NCBI GenBank assembly: GCA_035948135.1
Contig: DASZJL010000138.1
Span: 1-13,778 of the forward strand
From: CADDZP01 sp035948135
GTDB lineage: Bacteria > Actinomycetota > Acidimicrobiia > Acidimicrobiales > AC-14
DNA: 13,778 nucleotides
Direction: 5' to 3'
The translations under genes were made by a program, and so were the position numbers. The notes under the pieces were generated by a model that saw only the letters and a list, made by a program, of their open reading frames with translations, made no database searches and had not been told where the DNA came from. Position 1 is the stretch's first letter. Every line of letters starts with the position of its first letter. Below, piece after piece: positions 1-6,473 of the stretch.

Positions 1-56
1 GCGTCAAGATCGGCGCCGGAGAGAAACGCGTCGACGCGGACGCGGTCGGAACCCAT
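1..56 (-). CDS. egtD: Probable EgtD, ergothioneine histidine N-methyltransferase, N-terminal fragment
   Basis: Only the first 18 codons and part of the next are in the window; the gene runs off the left edge. The peptide begins MGSDRVRVDAFLSGADLD. Its ATG shares one base with the egtB stop (TGATG), so it is translationally coupled to egtB. EgtD trimethylates histidine with S-adenosylmethionine to give hercynine, the substrate of EgtB. A start of the form VxVxxxLSGADL is what I recall at the N-termini of many actinobacterial EgtD proteins, and the position after egtB fits. It cannot be EgtC, whose mature form needs a Cys right after the initiator Met. Identity rests on context plus 18 residues, so it is probable, not proven. 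Confidence 0.62.
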   Translation of the reverse strand, partial: MGSDRVRVDAFLSGADLD

Positions 57-1345
57 CACGCGTCCCGCGCGCAGCGGAAGCCGGAAAAGATCTGCCGCCG
101 GATGGGGTAGTCCCAGTTGCGGAACGTGGCGCGAATGGCGCTCGGGTGGGTCGCCCACGAGCCGCCCCGCAGCACCTTGTAGTCGGGGCCGAAGAACACT
201 TCGCTGTACTCCCGGTAGGGGAATGAGCGAAAGCCGGGGTACGCCGAGAAATCCGACGCCGTCCACTCCCACACGTCGCCGATCATCTGCCGGCACCCCC
301 ACGGGCTGGCCCCGGCCGCGAAGCTGCCGGCCGGCGCGGGCGAGAACCGGCCGCTCGTCGACAGGTTGGCGACCGCGGGAGACGGCTCCTCGTCTCCCCA
401 GGGGAACCGCTGCTTGACGCCGTCAGGCGTCCACGCGGCCGCCTTCTCCCATTCGGCCTCGGTCGGCAGGCGCTTGCCCGCCCATCGGGCGTAGGCGTCG
501 GCCTCGTACCAGCACACGTGCTGCACGGGCTCGTCGAGCGGCACCGATTCAGTGCGCCCGAGTCGGGTGCGCACCCAGCCACCCTCGCCGTCGGGTGACC
601 AGAACTCGGGATGCTCGAGGGATGCCTCTTGCACCCAGGCCCAGCCGGCGTCGGTCCACCAGCGCTGCTCGGCGTACCCGCCGTCGGCGATGAACTCGGC
701 GTACCGCCCGTTCGTCACCGGCGTGGTGTCGATCCAGAAGGTGTCGACGTCGACCGTGTAGGCCGGCCGCTCGTTGTCGTAGGCCCACGGCTCCAGGTCG
801 GTGCCCATCACGAAGGCGCCGCTGTCGACTCGAACTTCGGTGGGCAACGACGAGGCGTCGTCATCCGCGGCAACAGAAGCGCCGTCGACCAGCGGGTACT
901 CGACGCTCGATCGCAACTGCAGCGTCGCCGTCATCGTCTCGTCGTGCTGGTGCTCGTGCTGGACGACCATCCCGTACACGAAGCCGTTGTCGAGCAGCTC
1001 GCCCCCCTCGAGGTCCAAGCGATCGAGGACGTCGAGCACGCGCTGGCGGATATCGGACACATAGGCGCGGGCGGCCGGTGGATCGAGCAGATCGAGTTGG
1101 GGCCGGTCGCGCCGGGGATTGCGGAAGGCGTCGTAGATGCCGTCGAGGTGGGCGGCGACGCGCGTCTCGGCCACCGCGCCCAACAACCACTGCTCCTCGT
1201 AGTTGCCGACGTGGGCCAGGTCCCACACGAGCGGCGACATCAACGGCGAGTGCTGGCGCAGCAGGTCGTCATCCGACAAGGGCTCCAACAACGCCAGCGA
1301 CCGCCGGCGCACGCCCTCGAGCTCCGTGGCGATCCGATCCTTCAC
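56..1345 (-). CDS. egtB: EgtB, hercynine oxygenase (gamma-glutamyl-hercynylcysteine sulfoxide synthase)
   Basis: A 429-residue protein starting at GTG. EgtB is a non-heme iron enzyme that joins hercynine, gamma-glutamylcysteine and O2 into the C-S bonded sulfoxide of ergothioneine synthesis. The N-terminal DinB-like domain (about residues 1-160) carries the three-histidine iron site: H45 in WDLAHVGNYEE, and H130 and H134 in QHEHQHDET, matching the family's spacing. The C-terminal formylglycine-generating-enzyme (sulfatase-modifying) fold runs from about 185 to 428 and includes ERPAYTVDVDTFWID, LPTEAEWEKAA and the terminal GFRCARDA. The frame is open upstream for another 67 codons, but those lie inside egtA and look like antisense-type Arg/Gly/Pro translation. 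The GTG at 1345 overlaps the egtA stop (GTGA) and gives the normal family length. Length and motifs are complete, so I expect a functional enzyme. Confidence 0.95.
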   Translation of the reverse strand: MKDRIATELEGVRRRSLALLEPLSDDDLLRQHSPLMSPLVWDLAHVGNYEEQWLLGAVAETRVAAHLDGIYDAFRNPRRDRPQLDLLDPPAARAYVSDIRQRVLDVLDRLDLEGGELLDNGFVYGMVVQHEHQHDETMTATLQLRSSVEYPLVDGASVAADDDASSLPTEVRVDSGAFVMGTDLEPWAYDNERPAYTVDVDTFWIDTTPVTNGRYAEFIADGGYAEQRWWTDAGWAWVQEASLEHPEFWSPDGEGGWVRTRLGRTESVPLDEPVQHVCWYEADAYARWAGKRLPTEAEWEKAAAWTPDGVKQRFPWGDEEPSPAVANLSTSGRFSPAPAGSFAAGASPWGCRQMIGDVWEWTASDFSAYPGFRSFPYREYSEVFFGPDYKVLRGGSWATHPSAIRATFRNWDYPIRRQIFSGFRCARDA

Positions 1346-2547
1346 CGGGCCACGCCCTGGAACAGACGGTCGTCGGCCGGGCACCGGGCGCGGGCGACGT
1401 AGCGATCCAGATACGAGGCGAGGGCGTCGACCGACGCGTCGTCGGCGCCCACGCGCCCGGCCGCTTCGAGCGCGGCCTCGACCGATTCCAACGCCGCGCT
1501 GGCCAGCGCCGGATGCTCCAGGCCCCAGCGGGCGGCGGCCAGCCACATGTCCTCAGTGCCTTCCGTGGCCCGGAACGCGGCCGCCTTGGCCTCGTCGTCC
1601 AGCAACAGCGTGGCGACGACGGTCGCGGCGACGCGCCACCACGGATCGGGCAAGGCATCCAGGTAGCGCAGCTCGAGCCATCCCCTCGGCCGCACGGGTG
1701 GGAACAGCGTGGTCAGGTGGTAGTCGAGGTCGTCGACGGTCGGATGACCGAGTTCGTGGCCGTCGAGTATCCAACGGGTGAACGAGAGCGGACGATCGAG
1801 CGGGATGTAGCGGTCGACGCTTTCGCGGATGAACATCACGCGGGCGTCGAGCGCGTACGACGCAAACGCGGCGACGCCTTCGCCCAACGCGACGGGTGCC
1901 GTGCGCGACGGATCGATCTGCCACCACGTGGCCAGACGGGCGGACTTCCAACCCGTGGCGCGGCCGGCGGTCACCGGCGAGTTGGCGAACGTGGCGACGA
2001 GGGTCGGGCCCAAGGCGTGCGTCAGCAGCCAGCGCTCCTGGGCTGAGCCTTCGCCCTCACCGAGGCCGACGTTCACTTGCAACGCCGCCGTCGACGCCAT
2101 CATGCGCTTGCCGTCGGGGCCGTCGGCGTCGAAGAACGCCTCCATCGCCGCGTATCTCGGTGTGTGCACGACGCGGTGCGGTGACCGCCCGGGGTCGATC
2201 CCCTCACCGACGAGGGTGAGGCCGTCGGCGGCCAGCGCCCGCTCCACGGCGGCCATGTCGGCGTGCATGGCCTCGCAGGCGGCGCCGACGGTGGCCACAG
2301 GCAGGCCGCTCAGCTCGAGCTGGCCGCCGGGCTCGTAGGTGACGTTGCTCTCGGCGGGCAGGGGTTGAGCCTTGGCCGTCGCGGTCTGCACCCGGGCGAA
2401 GGGCACGTGGGCGGTGAGGTCGTCGCCGGGGACGACCAGCCACTCGGTCTCCAGACCGATCAGGTCAGCGCCGCAGGGTGCGAAGCAGCGCTTGAGAACG
2501 TGGTCCCGGGCCTCGCCGAGGGTGAGCGAACGGAGGGGCCCGGGCAT
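1342..2547 (-). CDS. egtA: EgtA, glutamate-cysteine ligase of ergothioneine synthesis
   Basis: A 401-residue protein of the GCS2-like glutamate-cysteine ligase family. It makes gamma-glutamylcysteine from glutamate, cysteine and ATP, which EgtB uses as sulfur donor. Supporting motifs are GLETEW (31-36), TYEPGGQLELS (70-80), and the run from PRYAAMEAFFDADG to RMMASTAALQVNVGLG (130-163), typical of ATP-dependent glutamate-cysteine ligases of this group. It is first in the minus-strand operon and overlaps egtB by 4 bp. The ATG at 2547 is preceded by only a weak GGA ribosome site. It could be annotated generically as GshA, but direct coupling to egtB supports EgtA. Confidence 0.93.
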   Translation of the reverse strand: MPGPLRSLTLGEARDHVLKRCFAPCGADLIGLETEWLVVPGDDLTAHVPFARVQTATAKAQPLPAESNVTYEPGGQLELSGLPVATVGAACEAMHADMAAVERALAADGLTLVGEGIDPGRSPHRVVHTPRYAAMEAFFDADGPDGKRMMASTAALQVNVGLGEGEGSAQERWLLTHALGPTLVATFANSPVTAGRATGWKSARLATWWQIDPSRTAPVALGEGVAAFASYALDARVMFIRESVDRYIPLDRPLSFTRWILDGHELGHPTVDDLDYHLTTLFPPVRPRGWLELRYLDALPDPWWRVAATVVATLLLDDEAKAAAFRATEGTEDMWLAAARWGLEHPALASAALESVEAALEAAGRVGADDASVDALASYLDRYVARARCPADDRLFQGVAR

Positions 2548-2665
2548 CGTCGATCAGTCCTGCGTTCCCATGGGCCGCCACGCGAACTGGCTGACCGTTG
2601 CCGCGCGGATGCCGCGGGCGAAACGACGGGAGGGGAAGGGGGAGACGTGGAACACGTCGACGGCC

Positions 2666-2697
2666 AACTTAGCAACCACGCCATATCTACGTGTCAA
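2666..2697 (-). promoter_or_regulatory. Candidate promoter of the egt operon
   Basis: On the minus strand a perfect TTGACA (2697-2692) is followed after 20 bases by TAAGTT (2671-2666). The -35 is consensus, but the spacer is longer than ideal and the -10 matches only at TA and the final T. It lies about 120 bp before egtA in the divergent intergenic space. It is the best match I see there, but weak. Confidence 0.25.
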
Positions 2698-2727
2698 CGC
2701 CAAGGGGTGGATGTTTCCCCAGATGCC

Positions 2728-2733
2728 TAAGAT
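2728..2733 (+). promoter_or_regulatory. Candidate -10 box of the aldehyde dehydrogenase gene
   Basis: TAAGAT lies 30 bases before the ATG of the dehydrogenase and fits the TAnnnT pattern of actinobacterial housekeeping promoters. No clear -35 hexamer is visible 17-18 bases upstream. A transcript from here would have a leader of about 23 bases carrying the GGGAGGA ribosome site at 2752-2758. The remaining gene-free DNA between 2548 and 2763 shows no other gene or repeat. Confidence 0.3.
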
Positions 2734-2763
2734 TTCATCCCACCGTCGATTGGGAGGAACCCC

Positions 2764-4191
2764 ATGGCAGATATCCAGGTTCGGGACAAGCTCTACATCG
2801 ACGGGGCGTGGGTCCCATCGACGGGGTCGAGCACCATCGACGTCATCAATTCCGCTACCGAAGAAGTGATGGGTCGTGTGCCCGAAGCCACACCCGACGA
2901 CGTCGACAAGGCGGTGCAGGCCGCCAAGCGCGCGCTCGACACCTGGTCGACGACCTCGGTTGAGGAGCGCTCGAAGTACATCCAGCGGATTGCCGAGGGT
3001 TTGCAGGCCCGCACGATGGACATCGCCAACGTCGTGGCCCAAGAGCTGGGCATGCCGATCAACCTGTCGATGATCATCCAGGCGGGCCTTCCCACCGTCA
3101 CGTTCAGCACGATGCAGTCGCTGATCGACGAGATTCAGTGGGAGGAGCAGGTCGGCAACTCGCTCGTCACCAAGGAGCCGATCGGCGTCGTCGGTGCGAT
3201 TACGCCGTGGAATTATCCACTCCACCAGATCGCCAACAAGGTGGCACCGGCGCTCGCGGCCGGCTGCACCATCGTCCTGAAGCCCAGCGAAGTCACGCCC
3301 CTCAACGCGTTCATCCTCGCCGAGATCATCGACGATGTCGGCCTCCCCGCAGGTGTTTTCAACCTCGTCACTGGCACGGGCCCCGTCGTCGGCGAGGCCA
3401 TCGCCGCCCACCACGACGTCGACATGGTCTCGTTCACCGGTTCGACGCGGGCCGGCAAGCGCGTCGGCGAGCTGGCCGCGCAGTGCGTCAAGCCCGTTGC
3501 CCTCGAGTTGGGCGGCAAGTCGCCCAACGTCATCCTCGACGACGCCAATCTCGAGCAGGCCGTCACCGACGGAGTGGGCAAGGCCTTCCTCAACTCCGGC
3601 CAGACGTGCAGCGCCCTCACGCGCATGCTCGTACCGCGGTCCAAGCTCGCAGAGGCCGAGGACATCGCGGTCAAGGCGGCCGAGACGTACACCCCGGGCG
3701 ATCCGTTTGACGCCGACACTCGCTTGGGGCCGCTCGTCTCAGCGGCCCAGCGCGAGCGGGTGCGCGGGTACATCCAGAAGGGCATCGACGAGGGCGCCAA
3801 GTTGCTCACTGGCGGCGTGGAGGCACCCGACGGGCTCGACAAGGGGTACTACGTCCGTCCCACCGTGTTCTCCGACGTGCGCAACGACATGACGATCGCT
3901 CAGGAGGAGATCTTCGGGCCCGTCTTGTCGATCATCCCGTACGAGGACGAAGAGGACGCCGTCCGCATCGCGAACGACACCGACTATGGCCTTGCGGCCG
4001 GTGTGTGGTCAGGCGATGCCGACCGGGCGAAGGCCGTCGCCCGCCGCATTCGTAGCGGCCAGGTCGAGGTGAACGGCGGAGCGTTCAACCCCATGGCGCC
4101 GTTCGGCGGGTTCAAGCGGTCGGGCCACGGACGGGAACTCGGCAAGTTCGCCATCGAGGAGTTCCTCACCACCAAGTCTCTGCAGTTGTAG
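2764..4191 (+). CDS. NAD(P)-dependent aldehyde dehydrogenase
   Basis: A 475-residue full-length member of the aldehyde dehydrogenase superfamily, which oxidises an aldehyde to the acid with NAD(P)+. Visible active-site elements are N150 in TPWNYP (oxyanion hole), K173 in LKPSE (cofactor binding), the FTGST turn near 224-228, the general base E248 in LELGGKSP, and the nucleophile C282 in NSGQTCSALTR. The C-terminal part has EEIFGPVLSI and PFGGFKRSGHGRELG, as expected. A GGGAGGA ribosome site sits 5 bases before the ATG. It is transcribed away from the egt operon and has no pathway neighbours, so the substrate cannot be told from context. The short linear aldehyde, betaine-aldehyde and succinate-semialdehyde-like subgroups all remain open. 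Confidence 0.93.
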   Translation: MADIQVRDKLYIDGAWVPSTGSSTIDVINSATEEVMGRVPEATPDDVDKAVQAAKRALDTWSTTSVEERSKYIQRIAEGLQARTMDIANVVAQELGMPINLSMIIQAGLPTVTFSTMQSLIDEIQWEEQVGNSLVTKEPIGVVGAITPWNYPLHQIANKVAPALAAGCTIVLKPSEVTPLNAFILAEIIDDVGLPAGVFNLVTGTGPVVGEAIAAHHDVDMVSFTGSTRAGKRVGELAAQCVKPVALELGGKSPNVILDDANLEQAVTDGVGKAFLNSGQTCSALTRMLVPRSKLAEAEDIAVKAAETYTPGDPFDADTRLGPLVSAAQRERVRGYIQKGIDEGAKLLTGGVEAPDGLDKGYYVRPTVFSDVRNDMTIAQEEIFGPVLSIIPYEDEEDAVRIANDTDYGLAAGVWSGDADRAKAVARRIRSGQVEVNGGAFNPMAPFGGFKRSGHGRELGKFAIEEFLTTKSLQL

Positions 4192-4223
4192 AGACACTCG
4201 TCCCTCGGGGGTAGAGGAACCCC

Positions 4224-4346
4224 ATGGGAAAGGTTCTCCTCGTGGGCGCCATCGGCGCGGTGGCCATCGTGGCGCGCAAGCTGTTCGGCTGGGCGCGGGA
4301 CCGCTCTAGTGATCCGCAGCCCGAACCTGCTCGAGAGCAAGGATGA
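4224..4346 (+). CDS. 40-residue putative single-pass membrane micro-protein
   Basis: A short ORF 32 bp downstream of the aldehyde dehydrogenase. An AGAGG ribosome site (4213-4217) lies 6 bases before the ATG. The peptide starts MGKVLLVGAIGAVAIVARKL: one hydrophobic helix (about residues 3-16), a basic anchor (ARKLFGWARDR), then a polar tail ending PAREQG. The first 27 codons nearly all end in G or C, like the neighbouring genes. GC3 drops in the tail, where the ORF overlaps the end of the convergent CAP gene by 41 bp. The architecture resembles the small actinobacterial DLW-39-type proteins, but the DLW signature is absent, so I do not assign it there. Function unknown. The main doubt is whether it is translated at all. 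Confidence 0.5.
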   Translation: MGKVLLVGAIGAVAIVARKLFGWARDRSSDPQPEPAREQG

Positions 4347-4983
4347 GTGCCGGGGAGGGCACAGGCGGTTCGCTCGGTTGTGGTGCAGCCTCCGGCACTG
4401 GCGCCGGCACCGGCGCAGGCGGCGGGGTCGCAGGCGCGGGCTGGGAAACGGGTGCCGGACGTGGTGCCGGCTGTGGCCGGGGTGCCGGGGCTCGTGCCGC
4501 CGTGGTGGGCACGTTGTTCAACTGCATGAAGTCGACCGTGACGTAGATCTTGCCGCCGCTGTCCACGACGCCGATGCCGACGTAGTTGTACACGGGGTCG
4601 ACGAGGTTCTCGTAGTGGTGGGGGCTGGCGATGAACGCGTTCTGGATGCTGTCGACTGTCCACCCGGTGCCCACGTTCTCGCCGAGCTTCGTCCACGGCC
4701 CGCTGATGACGTTGGGCAGGTTCATGTTGTGGGAGATCGCACCGGCCGCGGCCATGTTCCCCGACCACCCACGGGCAACCGACAGCAGGGCGCCGTTCGT
4801 CGCCAGCGGGTTCAACCCGTGGGCAACGCGGAGCTGGTTGGTGAGGGCGACGAACAGGGCCTCCTCGGAACCAGGGTCGGCGTGGGCGGCGGGGGCGAAC
4901 ACCGTCGACACCGCCGGCGTGAGCAGCGCGATCCCGAGAAGCAATCCCAGCGCCTTGGCCAGCGGCCGCCGCACTGTCGCCAT
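4306..4983 (-). CDS. Secreted CAP-domain (SCP-like) protein with Pro/Ala-rich tail
   Basis: A 225-residue protein. Residues 1-36 form a Sec signal peptide (basic MATVRRPLAK, a hydrophobic core, then AHA before DPGSEE). A CAP domain (about 40-160) follows, with the family landmarks ARGWSGNMAAAGAISHN, GENVGTG, HHYENLVDPVYNYVGIGVV and YVTVDFMQ. The tail (about 163-210) is rich in Pro, Ala and Gln and could span or attach to the cell wall; no membrane anchor or LPxTG is seen. Bacterial CAP proteins are extracellular and mostly of unknown activity. The ATG at 4983 is chosen because it begins the signal peptide and has an AGGGGA ribosome site (4996-4991). Upstream in-frame starts fall inside a riboswitch that forms the leader, so expression is probably controlled by cyclic di-GMP. 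It converges with, and overlaps, a 40-codon ORF. Confidence 0.88.
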   Translation of the reverse strand: MATVRRPLAKALGLLLGIALLTPAVSTVFAPAAHADPGSEEALFVALTNQLRVAHGLNPLATNGALLSVARGWSGNMAAAGAISHNMNLPNVISGPWTKLGENVGTGWTVDSIQNAFIASPHHYENLVDPVYNYVGIGVVDSGGKIYVTVDFMQLNNVPTTAARAPAPRPQPAPRPAPVSQPAPATPPPAPVPAPVPEAAPQPSEPPVPSPALILALEQVRAADH

Positions 4984-4998
4984 CCGAGCTTCCCCTTT

Positions 4999-5090
4999 CG
5001 GCAGCCCGGCCGCCATGGGGAGCCCTCCAGCTCCCTGTAGGCCCGTGGCTTTGCGCACCCGGGTTTCCCAGGGTTTGCCCTTTTCGTGGT
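4999..5090 (-). ncRNA. Cyclic di-GMP class I (GEMM-I) riboswitch aptamer in the CAP gene leader
   Basis: Reading the minus strand, the conserved GEMM-I elements appear in order. First comes AAGGGCAAACC (5082-5072), then a P2-type hairpin with a GAAA loop between C-rich and G-rich arms. Next is GCGCAAAGCC (5056-5047) and GGGCCTA, then a GGGAGC/GCTCCC hairpin (5036-5019), and finally GGCCGGGCTGCCG (5011-4999), which closes the fold. The third G of GGGCAAA (5078), which contacts the ligand in the known structure and distinguishes c-di-GMP binders from cyclic AMP-GMP binders, is G. The central A of CAAAG (5051), which intercalates between the ligand bases, is present. The fold ends 2 bases before the AGGGGA ribosome site of the CAP gene, so control of translation initiation is the simplest mechanism. 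No poly-T intrinsic terminator is visible in this short space. I recognised this by motif, not by a covariance search. Confidence 0.87.
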
Positions 5091-5097
5091 CACTGCG

Positions 5098-5127
5098 ATT
5101 ATCGGCGCAGGATGAGCAGACCTTGAA
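5098..5127 (-). promoter_or_regulatory. Candidate promoter for the riboswitch-CAP transcript
   Basis: GATAAT (5103-5098, five of six bases of consensus) is preceded by TTCAAG (5127-5122) with an 18-base spacer. Predicted initiation falls at 5091-5090, right at the 5' edge of the riboswitch aptamer, as expected for a leader RNA. It lies between the kinase stop and the aptamer, so the CAP gene can be transcribed independently of the kinase. Confidence 0.45.
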
Positions 5128-5156
5128 CTAGTCAGTGCAAATGCCCGCGCCGCTGC

Positions 5157-6398
5157 TCAACCGCCGCGCTTGCCGCCGCCCTTGTGGCCCTTGCGCGTCG
5201 GGGCAGGGGGCGTCGTGGCCCTGGTGTGGGAAGCGGAGGGCACTGTCGTGGCCGAAGCCACCGTGGTCGGGGTCGTGGTGGGGGCGACGGAGGTGGGTGT
5301 CGCGGGCGGCGTCGTCGACGAGGAATTGCGGGCGGAGCTGGTCAGACCCAGGAGCAGCGCCAGGCCCAGCAGCAGGGCGCCGGCGACGGCCAGCACCAAC
5401 CGCAGCGACGCCCGCCGCGACCGGGGCGAAGCCGTCGACAAGGGCAGCGGCACGCCGGCGCCCACCAGCGTCGAAGCCTCGGCGTCGTCGGCGGCCAACA
5501 CCGTGGTCTCCTCACCGCTGAGCCGAAGGGGGGCGGTCACCGCCGAGACCGTGTCGTCGGGTGCTCCCGTCAGGGCAGACGCCATTTCCTCGGCCGACTG
5601 GAAGCGACGGCTCGGGTCACGGTCGAGCGCCTGCTCCACGGCTGCGGTCACCGCGGGCTCAACATCGGGGCGGTCAATCGACAGGGGCTGATGGGCACCG
5701 TTCTGCACGGCCTGGGCGACCGCGATGAAGCTGTCGCCGGTGAACGGCTTGGTGCCGGTCAACGCCTCGTAGAGCACGACCCCCATGGAGTAGAGATCGG
5801 ACAGGAAGGTGGCCGGTGCTCCCGCCAGCCGCTCGGGCGCCAGATACGCGGGTGTGCCGACGAGCTGGCCCGTCAGCGTGAGATCGATGGTGCTCGCCGC
5901 CCCGGAGACCATCTCGGCGCTCTTGGCGATGCCGAAGTCCGTGATCTTCGCGGTGTCATTGTCGGTCAGCAGGATGTTCCCGGGCTTGACGTCCCGGTGC
6001 ACGATGCCCGCGGCGTGGGCTGCGCCCAGCGCGGAGAGCACGCCGGTTGCGACCGGCAGGAGCCAGGCTTCGGCGACGGGTCCCTCGGCGATGACGTCGG
6101 CGAGCGTGCGCCCGGGCAGCCGCTCCATCACGATGTACGGGGTGCCGTCGTGCTCGCCGGTGTCGAAGACGCTCACCGCGTTCGGGTGCGACAGGCGGGC
6201 GGCAGCCCGGGCCTCGGCCTCGAAGCGGAGCCGGACGTCGTCGCGCTCGGCCATGTCGGGCCGCAGCAGCTTGATGGCGACCGAACGGCCGAGACGACGG
6301 TCGTGGCCGGTGTGGACGTCGGCCATCCCGCCCCGGCGCAACAGGGGGCCCAGCTCGTAGCGGTCACCGATCAGTACGCCCGCGCTCGTCACCTCCAT
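5157..6398 (-). CDS. Transmembrane Ser/Thr protein kinase (Hanks type)
   Basis: A 413-residue bacterial eukaryotic-like kinase. The cytoplasmic kinase domain (about 14-278) has VAIK with ATP-binding K43, HRDVKPGN with catalytic D136, DFG with D154, an activation segment with TLTGQ and GTPAYLAPE, and the SDLYSMGVVLYEALTG core. A juxtamembrane linker (280-330) is followed by one membrane helix (333-352) and a short Thr/Pro/Ser-rich external tail that ends in a Lys/Gly-rich run. No PASTA or other sensor domain is present, so the signal it reads is unclear. One oddity: the glycine-rich loop reads LRRGGMADV where LGxGGMxxV is usual, so the first loop Gly is Arg. The ATG at 6398 has an AGGGG ribosome site; longer starts would run into the divergent gene. 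The riboswitch-controlled CAP gene follows downstream. Confidence 0.93.
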   Translation of the reverse strand: MEVTSAGVLIGDRYELGPLLRRGGMADVHTGHDRRLGRSVAIKLLRPDMAERDDVRLRFEAEARAAARLSHPNAVSVFDTGEHDGTPYIVMERLPGRTLADVIAEGPVAEAWLLPVATGVLSALGAAHAAGIVHRDVKPGNILLTDNDTAKITDFGIAKSAEMVSGAASTIDLTLTGQLVGTPAYLAPERLAGAPATFLSDLYSMGVVLYEALTGTKPFTGDSFIAVAQAVQNGAHQPLSIDRPDVEPAVTAAVEQALDRDPSRRFQSAEEMASALTGAPDDTVSAVTAPLRLSGEETTVLAADDAEASTLVGAGVPLPLSTASPRSRRASLRLVLAVAGALLLGLALLLGLTSSARNSSSTTPPATPTSVAPTTTPTTVASATTVPSASHTRATTPPAPTRKGHKGGGKRGG

Positions 6399-6461
6399 CG
6401 GCCCCTGTGTACCCCGTTGCGGGCATCGGGGAACAGCCGGAAGCGGCGAAGGTGACGGCAC

Positions 6462-6467
6462 TAGGTT
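6462..6467 (+). promoter_or_regulatory. Candidate -10 box for a leaderless transcript
   Basis: TAGGTT ends 6 bases before the ATG at 6474, with no ribosome site between. This is the geometry of leaderless mRNAs, common in actinobacteria, where transcription starts at or next to the A of ATG. No -35 is evident. It lies in the 75-bp divergent space between the kinase and the esterase-like gene. Confidence 0.4.
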
Positions 6468-6473
6468 GCCGCC

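Noticed and set aside
1..56. EgtC as the left-edge gene
   Set aside because: EgtC needs Cys directly after Met as nucleophile; this peptide begins Met-Gly-Ser-Asp.
4340..4505. GC-rich repeated GCC/GGC units resembling a tandem repeat
   Set aside because: They encode the Pro/Ala-rich tail of the CAP protein in frame; this is codon-level low complexity, not a separate repeat element.
4984..5058. Earlier starts for the CAP gene, including an ATG at 5016 in frame
   Set aside because: These lie within the riboswitch aptamer. The signal peptide and ribosome site indicate 4983.
4999..5090. Cyclic di-AMP (ydaO-type) riboswitch, often found before actinobacterial cell-wall genes
   Set aside because: The conserved blocks here (GGGCAAACC, GCGCAAAGCC, GGCCGGGCTGCC) are those of GEMM-I, not of the ydaO fold.
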